Assembly (NCBI GenBank): GCA_029256185.1
Contig: JAQSYI010000052.1
Span: forward strand, 1-53,859
Reading direction: 5' to 3'
Length of the DNA: 53,859 nt
DNA from: Paenibacillaceae bacterium
GTDB taxonomy: Bacteria > Bacillota > Bacilli > Paenibacillales > NBRC-103111
The translations under genes were made by a program, and so were the position numbers. Positions within the stretch are counted from its first letter, which is position 1; each line of letters starts with the position of its first letter. The notes below the pieces were generated by a model. It was given only the letters and a program-made list of their open reading frames with translations, did no database searches and was not told the DNA's origin. This document shows, piece by piece, positions 8,654 to 17,034 of this stretch.

Positions 8654-9229
8654 TTACCGGACGGCCAGCCCTTCGAACAAAAACAATTGGAACAGTTCCG
8701 CAATCTTCTGCTGCGTAAGGGGCTCATGGTTTCTGTCCCAGTCATACACAAAGGAGATGTACAGCTTCATAATGACAAAGGCCGCAATCTGCGGGTCGCA
8801 ATCCCGGACCTCTCCGCGTCCGGCTGCTTGGCGGACATGCTTCTCAATGAAGGCCAGAATAGCGGCTTCCAGCTGCTTCATCCCTTCCTGCACCTTCACA
8901 GTCCCCATCTCGTTAATCTCATGAGACAGCTTGATCAACAGCTCATGATTGCTGCGGAAGCGCAGAATCTCACCCAGCGCCTGTTGAAGATTCTCCGAGA
9001 AGGTCAAATCAGGCCGGATAGCAGTATCCGCAACCAGCTTCATCTCCTGGATAACCTCAGCCATAATGGCATCGAACAACTCTTCCTTTGTGGCAAAAAA
9101 AGTATAAATGGTTCCTTTCCCCACTCCTGCTATCCTGGCAACCTGCTCCATCGTAGTCGCTTTGTAGCCAAACAGCGCAAAGGATTTGGACGCGGCCTCA
9201 AGAATCCACTTCTTGCGGTCAGCTGCCAT
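8654..9229 (-). CDS. TetR/AcrR family repressor of the yhgE-like gene
   Basis: The N-terminal TetR helix-turn-helix is clear: ILEAASKSFALFGYKATTMEQVARIAGVGKGTIYTFFATKEELF. The C-terminal ligand domain has no recognisable subfamily signature. The length of 191 residues is typical. GGAGGTGG lies about nine bases before the ATG. A consensus promoter and a 23-bp operator lie just upstream, and a matching operator lies in front of the yhgE-like gene, so the protein probably represses both itself and the transporter. It is analogous to B. subtilis YhgD. Confidence 0.92.
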   Translation of the reverse strand: MAADRKKWILEAASKSFALFGYKATTMEQVARIAGVGKGTIYTFFATKEELFDAIMAEVIQEMKLVADTAIRPDLTFSENLQQALGEILRFRSNHELLIKLSHEINEMGTVKVQEGMKQLEAAILAFIEKHVRQAAGRGEVRDCDPQIAAFVIMKLYISFVYDWDRNHEPLTQQKIAELFQLFLFEGLAVR

Positions 9230-9272
9230 TATCCGCCCACCTCCGTAATCTTAAATGATAACATCCAACAAA

Positions 9273-9295
9273 TGACCGGAATTCAAAATCGGTCA
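9273..9295. promoter_or_regulatory. Candidate TetR operator, autoregulatory
   Basis: The inverted repeat TGACCG-N11-CGGTCA, 23 bp, starts ~13 bp downstream of the tetR -10 box, so a bound repressor would cover the transcription start. Confidence 0.78.
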
Positions 9296-9307
9296 ATCAG
9301 TCAATTC

Positions 9308-9337
9308 ATTATACATACTTGTGCAGGCCGTTTTCAA
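9308..9337 (-). promoter_or_regulatory. Sigma-A promoter of the tetR gene
   Basis: On the minus strand TTGAAA (9337-9332), an 18-bp spacer and a perfect TATAAT (9313-9308). Confidence 0.8.
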
Positions 9338-9371
9338 CCCTTTTCAAAAAAATAATTACCCGCATGAGAAT

Positions 9372-11237
9372 TCAACTCCCGGTTTGGGGCAAGGGAAGAA
9401 TGATATCCACCGTTGTACCTACTCCCAGATAACTGGAGATGGTGAATTTCCCGTTATGATTCTCCACAATCCTGCGGCAGATCATCACGCCCAAGCCATT
9501 GCCATTCTCCTTGGTCGAGAAGAACGGCTCCCCGATTCTCTCCATATCGCTGTCGGCGATTCCACAGCCTGTATCCGTTACCTTGATCACCATAAATCCG
9601 CCGCGCTCCGCCGCGTCAATGCCAAGCTCCCCGCCTTCCGCCTCCATGGCCTCCAGCGCATTCTTGATTACATTGATCAGCACCTGCTTGATCTGGTTCT
9701 CATCACAGGACAGCTGTGTCAGTTGGACGGTGAGATTATGGGTGATCCGCACGTTGGCGGATGCTGCCTGACTGCTGAACAACCGGAGAACATCCATAAT
9801 AATAGGCTCAATAGATTTCAGAGCAAATTTGGGATCGGAGGGTTTGGCAAGAAACAGAAATTCATTGATAATCAGCTGAATCCGGTTAACCTCTCCCAGC
9901 ATGAGCTCGACCATTGGCTTGTGGTAAGTGGAGTCCTTTCTCATCAGCTGCAGATATCCGGATATCACTGTCACCGGATTGCGGATCTCGTGGGCTACCC
10001 CTGCAGCCATCTGTCCGGCAACGGACAGCTTCTCTGTATTGGACAGACGGTACATCATGATGTGTACGCGGCGGATAATAATTACAATGAGACTCATCAG
10101 GAAGAAGAACACTCCCCAATAGGCCAGTTCGGGGAAGCTGCCGGAGATATGAAGCATCTGCCGCAGAATATCCACCGTCCCGCTGATACTGAATATGAAG
10201 ATGCCGAACAGCATGATGCGCGCATCCTTGTCGCCGGAATAGGCAACCCGGCCAACCCGCGCTCCCACCAGTACAATACTGGCCAGCATGAACAGCTGGT
10301 ATGCGAACAGAAGAGAGCTGACTTCCACCACATGCGCGGCAACCAGCGGCATCACGGCAGCCCCGAACCAAAGATGGCTTTTCCAGAGAAGGCCGGTTAT
10401 GCGTTTATACCCCGCCCCGAAGATCTGCTCCGTAAAAGCGGTAATAAATACAATCGACAACACCAGCGCCGACAGCTCTGCCATCATCCAGAACCCCGGG
10501 TTATCCCAAAGCAAGTACACGAAGAATGTCCTTATAATGGTATACAGGCCAAAACAGACCGCGAAGCTGGAAAAGGTGAACAAATGAAGCTGCCGCAGTT
10601 TGATATACGGATATATCGTAATCATGCCTATAAGGACATAGAAACAGCCCAATACAAACCGGACAACCTGCTTTTGAATCAGCTCCAGTGCAAGCTGGGA
10701 ACGGGAGGCAATAACCGGCTTCTTCATCAGACCGATATGGTCTGCGGAAGAATAGAAGCGAATCGACAGCGTTTTACCGCCCGCGTCTTCCGGGAGGGGC
10801 ACTAACCGCGGCGGAGTTCCAATATAATGGGACACTCCCGCTCTGATAGTCCCATGACGAAAGACCAGCCGGTCTGCCGCGAACACCTCGAACAACTGGC
10901 TCCCCTGCACAAGAATATAGGGCTTAGGACCGATATCCTTGGGCAGCTGAGTCCGCATCCACAATATAGGAGACATTTTCCTCCCATTGGGATTCATAAG
11001 CCGTGATGCTGTCCCCCAGTCTGATTCCGGCCGTTCCGCCCATCCTGTCTGGTTGGAGGAAGGGCCGGAATCAGGATCCCCCCAGGCAAATTCCCAATCG
11101 GCAAGGGCAATCTTAGGCTCGGCAAGCTGGTCTATAACGGCAGGATTAGGGAAAATCGCTTGGAAAACGGCAACTGCAGCGACACAAAGGAGCATGACTG
11201 CAACCAGGATAACCGGGATTAATTTGTCTTTTCTCAT
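9372..11237 (-). CDS. Sensor histidine kinase with 7TM-DISM-like membrane sensor
   Basis: An N-terminal signal-anchor (LIPVILVAVMLLCVAAVAVF) precedes an extracytoplasmic beta-sandwich-like domain of ~150 residues. About seven membrane segments follow, an arrangement like 7TM-DISM receptors. The kinase core is complete: H-box AAGVAHEIRNPVTVISGYLQ, N-box QVLINVIKNALEAM, G1 DTGCGIAD and G2 ENGNGLGVMICRRIV. The core resembles sporulation kinases of the KinB/KinE type. The ATG at 11237 follows AAAGGGG; the frame extends to 11342 without a ribosome-binding site. No response regulator is adjacent, consistent with an orphan kinase feeding a phosphorelay, but the target is inference. Confidence 0.87.
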   Translation of the reverse strand: MRKDKLIPVILVAVMLLCVAAVAVFQAIFPNPAVIDQLAEPKIALADWEFAWGDPDSGPSSNQTGWAERPESDWGTASRLMNPNGRKMSPILWMRTQLPKDIGPKPYILVQGSQLFEVFAADRLVFRHGTIRAGVSHYIGTPPRLVPLPEDAGGKTLSIRFYSSADHIGLMKKPVIASRSQLALELIQKQVVRFVLGCFYVLIGMITIYPYIKLRQLHLFTFSSFAVCFGLYTIIRTFFVYLLWDNPGFWMMAELSALVLSIVFITAFTEQIFGAGYKRITGLLWKSHLWFGAAVMPLVAAHVVEVSSLLFAYQLFMLASIVLVGARVGRVAYSGDKDARIMLFGIFIFSISGTVDILRQMLHISGSFPELAYWGVFFFLMSLIVIIIRRVHIMMYRLSNTEKLSVAGQMAAGVAHEIRNPVTVISGYLQLMRKDSTYHKPMVELMLGEVNRIQLIINEFLFLAKPSDPKFALKSIEPIIMDVLRLFSSQAASANVRITHNLTVQLTQLSCDENQIKQVLINVIKNALEAMEAEGGELGIDAAERGGFMVIKVTDTGCGIADSDMERIGEPFFSTKENGNGLGVMICRRIVENHNGKFTISSYLGVGTTVDIILPLPQTGS

Positions 11238-11418
11238 ACGGACCCCTTTACATGGGGAGAATTTTGTAGAAAATTGTCTATATACCCCATCATACCCGAA
11301 TTTGACTAAGGTGAACATGACATTTTCTTGAAGAAGGGTCAATTTTGTTCAATATTTGCAGGAATCAAATTCCGTCATTAAAATAGGATTATAGGAAATT
11401 TTGTGGAGGAGGGGTCCT

Positions 11419-12087
11419 GTGGGAGAACAGGCATTGGTATTGGGGGCAAGCGGACTGGTGGGAAGCGAACTGGTAAGGCAGCTTGCAGCGGATCCTGCAT
11501 ACAGCGGGATTACCGCGCTGATTCGCAAGCCGCTGCCGTTTACACATGAGAAGGTGGAACAGGTGCTTGTTGATTTTGACCATTTGGAGAGATACGCATC
11601 ATCCTTTGCCGTGGACACCGTGTATTGCTGTCTGGGAACCACCATCCGCAAGGCAGGCTCGCAGGAAGCATTCCGCAAGGTGGATCTGGAATACCCTGTA
11701 ACGGCGGCGCGGCTTGCCTTAGCGGCGGGAGTGAAGCATTATGCGGTTATTTCGTCACTGGGGGCCGACGAGAAGTCCATGTTCTTCTACTCCCGGGTAA
11801 AGGGTGAGCTGGAGCGGGCTTTAGGGGAAATCGGTCTGCCTTCCCTTTCCATTATCCGGCCCTCCCTGCTGCTCGGCAACCGTCAGGAGCGCCGGACCGG
11901 AGAGCAGGCAGCCGCCGCAGCCAGCCGCGCTCTGTCCTTCATCTGGTCGGGGCCGCTGAAGAAATACCAGCCGGTGGAGGCTGGATTGGTGGCCGCAGCC
12001 ATGCGCGGAGCCGTCAGGCAAGGAACGCCGGGAGCGTTTATTTATCATTCCGCTGAATTGTCCCGGCTCGCGGCGGTGCTGCCATAG
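11419..12087 (+). CDS. Atypical short-chain dehydrogenase, NAD(P)H-binding (HTATIP2/YwnB-like)
   Basis: Starts with the nucleotide-binding motif ALVLGASGLVGSELVRQL. Further on it has CCLGTTIRKAGSQEAFRKVD, VKHYAVISSLGAD and SxxxFYSRVKGELE, which match the NAD(P)H-binding oxidoreductases of the HTATIP2/TIP30 type. The length is 222 residues. GTG at 11419 is chosen as start because GGAGGAGGGG lies just upstream. The 3' end overlaps the convergent LacI gene by 43 bp. The substrate is unknown. Confidence 0.85.
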   Translation: MGEQALVLGASGLVGSELVRQLAADPAYSGITALIRKPLPFTHEKVEQVLVDFDHLERYASSFAVDTVYCCLGTTIRKAGSQEAFRKVDLEYPVTAARLALAAGVKHYAVISSLGADEKSMFFYSRVKGELERALGEIGLPSLSIIRPSLLLGNRQERRTGEQAAAAASRALSFIWSGPLKKYQPVEAGLVAAAMRGAVRQGTPGAFIYHSAELSRLAAVLP

Positions 12088-13094
12088 AAGATTTCTCCCA
12101 TAATGCGGATATGCTCATAAGGCAGACGCGGATTGGCAATCCGCCACAGCATTCTGTCAGCGGCGCGGTACCCCGACTCCTTGATCAAGAGCAAGGGGCG
12201 CGTCAGAATCGGCAGATCCCGGTGCTGCATATTCACCAGGGCCACCAGGGAACATGTGCGGGGAACAGGGGCATCCAAACGGGCCAGCTCCCGGAAAATA
12301 TGCGGTGTCTCTTCGTCGATCCCGCACAGAACCGCTGTCGGCCGCTCACTGATATACAGCTTGCAAAAATGCTCCAGCCAGCCCGGCGTTCCATCCCTCT
12401 TCAGGGTGGCGTGTCCCGACGGGGTGACTGCCTGATCCAGCTCTCCCATGGCTTCACGGAAGGCTTGCCAGCGCAGCGTATATCCCCGCTGGCTGGATAT
12501 ATCTCCAACATACAGGATTTTCCTGTGGCCAAGCCTAGCCAGATGCCGAACGGATTGGAACACGGCTTCATACACATCCCAGACAACGCTGTCCACTCTT
12601 TCTTCGGCCGGAGGATAATTGAGCAGTATCCGCGGGACGGGGAGATTAAGCAGCCGTTGTTCCCAGAGGCTTGGATGCAGCCGCGGCGCAATGAATACCC
12701 CGTCGGCATACAATACCCCGCTGTCTTTGACCCACTTCACGTATTCCTTCTCCGTCCACCGCTCCGGCAGCACCAGGGCTTCCACGGTATGCCCTAATTC
12801 GTGGAAGCGTTCTCTTAGCCCCTCCATCAATAAAACGTTGTAATTCAACGAAGCCTCCCCGAGCAGCAAGAGAAAGCGGCGCTTGGCTACGGGGAACGGA
12901 TCGAGCCTGTCTGAGCTCATGGATTCCAGTTGGCCGCGGGTCAGGTAGCCTTTGCTCCGCGCCAGCTGCATGACCTCGCTGCGGGTCTTCTCGGACATGC
13001 CCGGAAGACCGCGGAGAGCTTTTGATACGGTCTGAATAGTCAGTCCCAGTTCATCAGCCAGGTTCTGGAGAGTTACTGCTTTTTTACGTGGCAT
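12045..13094 (-). CDS. LacI family transcriptional regulator
   Basis: The N-terminal LacI helix-turn-helix is clear: VTLQNLADELGLTIQTVSKALRG, with the hinge-side VMQLARSKGY. A periplasmic-binding-protein-like ligand domain follows: HLARLGHRKILYVGD and RPTAVLCGIDEE. The length is 349 residues. The ATG at 13094 follows GGAGGGAG; the frame extends to 13136 without a site. It is divergent from the FAD oxidoreductase at 13227, the obvious regulatory target. The region after the hinge is somewhat diverged from sugar-specific LacI members, so the effector is uncertain. Confidence 0.92.
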   Translation of the reverse strand: MPRKKAVTLQNLADELGLTIQTVSKALRGLPGMSEKTRSEVMQLARSKGYLTRGQLESMSSDRLDPFPVAKRRFLLLLGEASLNYNVLLMEGLRERFHELGHTVEALVLPERWTEKEYVKWVKDSGVLYADGVFIAPRLHPSLWEQRLLNLPVPRILLNYPPAEERVDSVVWDVYEAVFQSVRHLARLGHRKILYVGDISSQRGYTLRWQAFREAMGELDQAVTPSGHATLKRDGTPGWLEHFCKLYISERPTAVLCGIDEETPHIFRELARLDAPVPRTCSLVALVNMQHRDLPILTRPLLLIKESGYRAADRMLWRIANPRLPYEHIRIMGEIFYGSTAASRDNSAE

Positions 13095-13126
13095 CCTGCT
13101 CCCTCCCATTGCGTGCGGACATTGTA

Positions 13127-13174
13127 TTTTAAACAAATTTTAAACCAAATTGTCCGGCAAGACCAGCTTATAAT
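13127..13174 (+). promoter_or_regulatory. Candidate promoter and operator repeats between lacI and FAD oxidoreductase
   Basis: The direct repeat TTTTAAAC occurs at 13127-13134 and 13138-13145, one helical turn (11 bp) apart. A perfect -10 hexamer TATAAT lies at 13169-13174 with no good -35, as expected for a regulated promoter. The operator role is inference. Confidence 0.45.
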
Positions 13175-13226
13175 GGAGAGGAACAAGGCTATAGGAACAC
13201 TACGGAAATTTTAGAGGAGGATAAGC

Positions 13227-14579
13227 ATGACGTTCAGTCATCTGTTTGAAGCGGATGTAGTGGTATGCGGCGGAGGTCCTGCGGGCATTGCCGCAGCGCT
13301 GGCAGCGGGAAGAAGCGGGGCGAAGACCCTGCTGGTGGAGCGTTACGGATTTATCGGCGGAATGTCAACCGCCGCGTTGGTCTACCCCTGGATGACCTTT
13401 CATACGGCAGAGGGCAAGCAAGTGATTAAGGGAATCGGCCAGGAAATCGTCGACCGCCTCATGGCTGTGAATGCTTCGCCCGGGCATGTGAGGGATACCG
13501 TAGGCTTCGTTCATACCATCACCCCCTTTAACCCCGAGGTATTCAAGGTGCTGATTCCGCAGATGCTGGAGGAAGCGGGGGTTACCCTGCTCCTGCACAG
13601 CTTCGCCAACCGGGTGCAGGTACAAGACGGCCGGATCGAAGCCTTGGAGGTGGCAACCAAGACAGGCACATGCCTGGTGCGGGGCGGCATCTTCATCGAC
13701 GCTACGGGGGATGCGGATATCGCTTATATGGCGGGTGCGCCATGCTTGCAGGGCAGGGATAACGATCACTTAACCCAACCCATGACCATGAAATTCCGCA
13801 TGCGGGGTGTGAATTTAGCCAAGGTAAAGCAGTACATGCTGGATCATCCGGATGAATTTTATAAGAAAACTCCGTTTGATGAGCTGGAGCAGCTCCCGCT
13901 GTCCGGTGTATTGGGTTATTACAAGCACTGGAAGGAGGCTGCGCTGCCCATCAACCGGGATCAGGTGCTCTTCTTCACCGGACCGGCAGAGGATGAGGTG
14001 CTGGTGAACACGACCCGGGTACAGGGTCTGGACGGGACCAACGTAGTGGATCTGACCACGGCCGAACAATTGGGACGCAAGCAGGCCTTTATGGTTGCCG
14101 ACTTCATGAGAACCAGCCTGCCGGGCTTCGAGAACGCTTCCCTCGCCCAGACCGGCGCCCAGATCGGGGTGCGCGAATCCCGGCGCATCGACGGCCAATA
14201 CGCGCTGCAAGCCGACGATGTCATAGCGGGCCGCCGGTTCGAGGATGTCATCGCCCGCAGCGGCTATCCCATCGATATTCACGATCCCTCCGGGAAAGGC
14301 GTCACGGCGGCCTGGGTGCAAGGAGACGGCGCTTATGATATACCGTACCGCTCGCTGCTGCCCAAGAAAATTGTTAACTTGCTGGCCGCCGGACGCTGCA
14401 TCTCCACCTCTCACGAGGCATTGGCTACTACCCGTCTCACGCCGAGCTGCATGGCTACCGGGCAGGCTGCCGGCACCGCCGCGGGCCTGGCCATTGCGGG
14501 AGGCTGTCTGCCTGCCGGGGTAGACGTGAAGCAGCTGCAGGCTATCCTGACCGGACAAGGCGGCGTTCTGCTGGATTAG
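13227..14579 (+). CDS. FAD-dependent oxidoreductase (PF12831 family), second copy
   Basis: The N-terminal motif VCGGGPAGIAAALAAGRSGA and LLVERYGFIGGMST bind FAD, and the C-terminal LLAAGRCIST ... CMATGQAAGTAA completes the flavin site. QIGVRESRRIDGQY is shared almost word for word with the protein at 3871-5256, so the two are paralogues, though the middle regions differ. The start has a strong AGAGGAGG site. It is controlled most likely by the divergent LacI regulator. It is probably an oxidase or dehydrogenase of a carbohydrate-derived compound, but the substrate is unknown. Confidence 0.87.
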   Translation: MTFSHLFEADVVVCGGGPAGIAAALAAGRSGAKTLLVERYGFIGGMSTAALVYPWMTFHTAEGKQVIKGIGQEIVDRLMAVNASPGHVRDTVGFVHTITPFNPEVFKVLIPQMLEEAGVTLLLHSFANRVQVQDGRIEALEVATKTGTCLVRGGIFIDATGDADIAYMAGAPCLQGRDNDHLTQPMTMKFRMRGVNLAKVKQYMLDHPDEFYKKTPFDELEQLPLSGVLGYYKHWKEAALPINRDQVLFFTGPAEDEVLVNTTRVQGLDGTNVVDLTTAEQLGRKQAFMVADFMRTSLPGFENASLAQTGAQIGVRESRRIDGQYALQADDVIAGRRFEDVIARSGYPIDIHDPSGKGVTAAWVQGDGAYDIPYRSLLPKKIVNLLAAGRCISTSHEALATTRLTPSCMATGQAAGTAAGLAIAGGCLPAGVDVKQLQAILTGQGGVLLD

Positions 14580-14639
14580 GAGAACGCGCATGCCTCTTCT
14601 TCCCGGCTATGGTGAGAACGGGCGCTTGTTATCGCCAAA

Positions 14640-14673
14640 AACGCCGCTGCCCGGTTCCTTGGGCAGCGGCGTT
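14640..14673 (-). terminator. Strong bidirectional-looking terminator
   Basis: A perfect 13-bp stem (AACGCCGCTGCCC/GGGCAGCGGCGTT) with an 8-nt loop. On the minus strand it is followed by TTTTTGG, so it terminates the flotillin operon. It also lies 60 bp past the rightward FAD oxidoreductase gene. Confidence 0.9.
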
Positions 14674-14691
14674 CATATTTCGGGAGATGCG

Positions 14692-16215
14692 CTATTCGTC
14701 CAAAACCGGAGCCTTTTCCACGAGAGCCGGCTTCGGCGCCACAGGGGCGGGGACATTCTTCTGGGTCAAGCCCGAAATGAGCTGGTTCAGATCCAGGCCG
14801 GAGACCTCCTTCAGCATCTTGGGAGCAGTAGCCATAAGCTCTGTCACATAATTGCTGACCCGGGCCGCGCCTTCTCCCTTGCCTGTGTCCACCACAGTCA
14901 GATGGTCGATGGAGCTGATCGGTGCAGCTACCTTGCCGGCCAGTTCAGGCAGCATCTTGACTACGATATCCAATACCGCGGCCTCGCCGAACTTCTGGAA
15001 CGCTTCGGCCAGCTTCTCCTTGGCCTCCGCCTCCGCCAACCCCCGCAGCCGGATCACTTCCGCCTCCGCGGTTCCCTTGGCCCGCTCCGCATCCGCTTCC
15101 GCCTGTCCGGCAAGCCGCTTCTGCTCGGCGTTCGCTCTTGCTTCCGCTTCAATCCGGTACTGGAGCGCATCGGCTTCCTTCATCTTCTTCGCCTTGTCCG
15201 CCTCTGCCGCTTGCTCCACGGAATAACGGTCGGCATCGGCCTTCTTCTTCACTTCCGCGTCATATTGCTTCTCACGGACCTGGATTTCCTTCTGCTGCAA
15301 GTCAATCTCCCGCTCCTTGCGCACCAGTTCCACCTTCATCTGCTCCTCCACCGCGATCTGCTTCGCTTTGGCCTCCTGGATGAAATAAGCCTGGTCCGCT
15401 TCCGCCTTGGCGGTATCCTGATCCTTCTTGAAGGAGGCTACCTTCAACTCCCGCTCCTTCTCGGCTTCGGCAATATTCGTGTCACGCAGCAGCTCGGACT
15501 TCTTGCCATCCTCTTCCGCCTTGGCCTTCTGAATCCGGGAATCCCGCACCGCCTGGGCTTCGGCAATCTCCGCATCCCGTTTTACCGCGGCAATCCGTGG
15601 CTTGCCCAGCGCATCCAGATAGCCTTGCTTATCCCGCACATCCTTGATGGTGAAGGAGACAATCTGCAGACCCATTTTCTTCAGATCCCGGGCCGCTACT
15701 CCCTGAACCTCCTGAGCGAACTTGTCCCGGTTCCGGTACACTTCTTCAACGGTCATAGAACCGAGAATGGCACGCAAGTGACCCTCCAGCACCTCTTGGG
15801 CCTCTCCCTTCAACGCTTCGATGGGCTTGCCCATAAACTGCTCGGCTGCAGTCGCCACATCCTCCACAGAACCGCCGATCTTGATAATCGCCACTCCGTC
15901 GGCGATAACCGGCACGCCTTGCTCCGTATATACCTCGGGCGTGGATACGTCCAGCTTGTGCGACAGCAAGGAGAGAAATTGGGAATCCTGAAAGATCGGC
16001 CAGATGAATGCACCGCCGCCGCGGACGATCTTGATCCGTTTTCCGGTGCCGCCGTTTTCATCCGTATCCACATTGACATTCTTGGTGCCGAGAAAAGTAC
16101 CTGTCACGATCATTGCCTCATCAGGCCCCACAGTTTTGTAACGGGCCATGAAGGCCAGACCCAGGACCACGATTACAGCAACAACAGCAACAGGAATAAT
16201 GAGAAAATCAGGCAT
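14692..16215 (-). CDS. floT: Flotillin-like membrane scaffold protein FloT
   Basis: Forms membrane microdomain assemblies; in B. subtilis FloT (YuaG) sits with YuaF and helps maintain membrane fluidity and protein complexes. A single N-terminal membrane segment (FLIIPVAVVAVIVVLGLAFM) is followed by a SPFH/PHB domain to ~residue 190. A long Ala/Glu/Lys-rich coiled coil with EA-repeats runs to ~residue 410, then a flotillin C-terminal region (VVKMLPELAGKVA). At 507 residues it matches FloT (509) rather than the shorter FloA. The start follows GGAG, and the NfeD gene ends only 4 bp upstream, so the two are translated from one message. Confidence 0.93.
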   Translation of the reverse strand: MPDFLIIPVAVVAVIVVLGLAFMARYKTVGPDEAMIVTGTFLGTKNVNVDTDENGGTGKRIKIVRGGGAFIWPIFQDSQFLSLLSHKLDVSTPEVYTEQGVPVIADGVAIIKIGGSVEDVATAAEQFMGKPIEALKGEAQEVLEGHLRAILGSMTVEEVYRNRDKFAQEVQGVAARDLKKMGLQIVSFTIKDVRDKQGYLDALGKPRIAAVKRDAEIAEAQAVRDSRIQKAKAEEDGKKSELLRDTNIAEAEKERELKVASFKKDQDTAKAEADQAYFIQEAKAKQIAVEEQMKVELVRKEREIDLQQKEIQVREKQYDAEVKKKADADRYSVEQAAEADKAKKMKEADALQYRIEAEARANAEQKRLAGQAEADAERAKGTAEAEVIRLRGLAEAEAKEKLAEAFQKFGEAAVLDIVVKMLPELAGKVAAPISSIDHLTVVDTGKGEGAARVSNYVTELMATAPKMLKEVSGLDLNQLISGLTQKNVPAPVAPKPALVEKAPVLDE

Positions 16216-16219
16216 CTTT

Positions 16220-16753
16220 TCAAACTCCTTTAGTCATATTTTCGAAGCGGGATACATACAGAACACCGTTCTTCACTTCTACAACTACGATCCGCGTTCC
16301 CGCCTGAATGGCATTGCCGTCAAAGCTTGCAGCAACATGGTTGGTATTGCCTGCCCCCACCTTCACCAGCACCTCGCCAAAACCGTTCACGGGAATGCCG
16401 GTAAGCACCTCACCGATCCTGCCCGAGAGCCCTACCATGGAGTATGCGGTGGAATTCTCGGACTTCTTGATCGGCTTCACGTAGAAGCGGCCTACGGTAT
16501 AGGCAATGACCCCCGCAATAACCAGCGCGGCCAGCGCAGCGAACAAGCCCGCAAACGCCGTGTACCGGGTCAGCATAATTCCCGCACCGCCGAATACAGT
16601 TACGCCTACGGCAAAAACCGTGGGATTGAGGAAATCCAGCGACAAGAAATCCAACGCGCCGTCCAAGCCTGCACTCAGCAGGTCCCCCAGCACTACCGTC
16701 ACAAAGGTAAATATGATGCCGAACGAAAAACATCCCCAGAATACCTGCTCCAT
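16220..16753 (-). CDS. NfeD-family membrane protein, YuaF-like
   Basis: Partner of flotillin. Three or four membrane segments fill the first ~100 residues, followed by an OB-fold NfeD C-terminal domain (MVGLSGRIGEVLTGIPVNGFGEVLV ... GTRIVVVEVKNGVLYVSR). The length of 177 residues is close to B. subtilis YuaF (174). The ATG at 16753 has GGAGG eight bases upstream; an extended frame to 16831 lacks support. It is the first gene of a two-gene operon with floT behind an ECF-type promoter at 16908-16933. The third B. subtilis gene of this operon (yuaI) is absent. Confidence 0.9.
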   Translation of the reverse strand: MEQVFWGCFSFGIIFTFVTVVLGDLLSAGLDGALDFLSLDFLNPTVFAVGVTVFGGAGIMLTRYTAFAGLFAALAALVIAGVIAYTVGRFYVKPIKKSENSTAYSMVGLSGRIGEVLTGIPVNGFGEVLVKVGAGNTNHVAASFDGNAIQAGTRIVVVEVKNGVLYVSRFENMTKGV

Positions 16754-16907
16754 ACGGTGACCCTCCATAAAAGAAGTTGGCCGTGCTTCAAGAATCCTGC
16801 AAAGTGGGGCCCAGGGCGAGTTTGCAAGCACGGCCCGGCCTCCGATGTATGGTCAGACGGCCTTGCAGGAAGAGGATCTTACACAACTAACAGCCTATGT
16901 AATGATA

Positions 16908-16933
16908 TACGGACAACAACGGGAAAAGTTTCA
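16908..16933 (-). promoter_or_regulatory. ECF (sigma-W type) promoter of the NfeD-flotillin operon
   Basis: On the minus strand TGAAAC (16933-16928), exactly 16 bp, then CGTA (16911-16908): the canonical sigma-W -35/-10 pair. The start codon lies ~155 bp downstream. The B. subtilis yuaFGI operon is a known sigma-W target, which supports the call. Confidence 0.85.
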
Positions 16934-17034
16934 CAACCGCAACGGAATAACCGTTCCGGGCACCCTATCTGACCAAAGGGATGCCATTTTATGATATGCT
17001 GAATGTATTCCAAATAACAGGAGCAAAAAGCGCC

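Noticed and set aside
9321..10805. 494-codon plus-strand frame opposite the histidine kinase
   Set aside because: It lies entirely antisense to a complete kinase with intact motifs and has no recognisable domain or ribosome-binding site.
14590..16233. Large open frame on the plus strand opposite the flotillin gene (547 codons)
   Set aside because: It is a codon-bias shadow of the Ala/Glu/Lys-rich flotillin coiled coil: Leu/His/Arg-rich, no family, no ribosome-binding site.
16981..17034. Upstream ATG at 16981 as thiN start
   Set aside because: AAAGGG directly abuts that ATG, while the later ATG at 17035 starts just before the conserved domain and has an AGGAG at usable distance.
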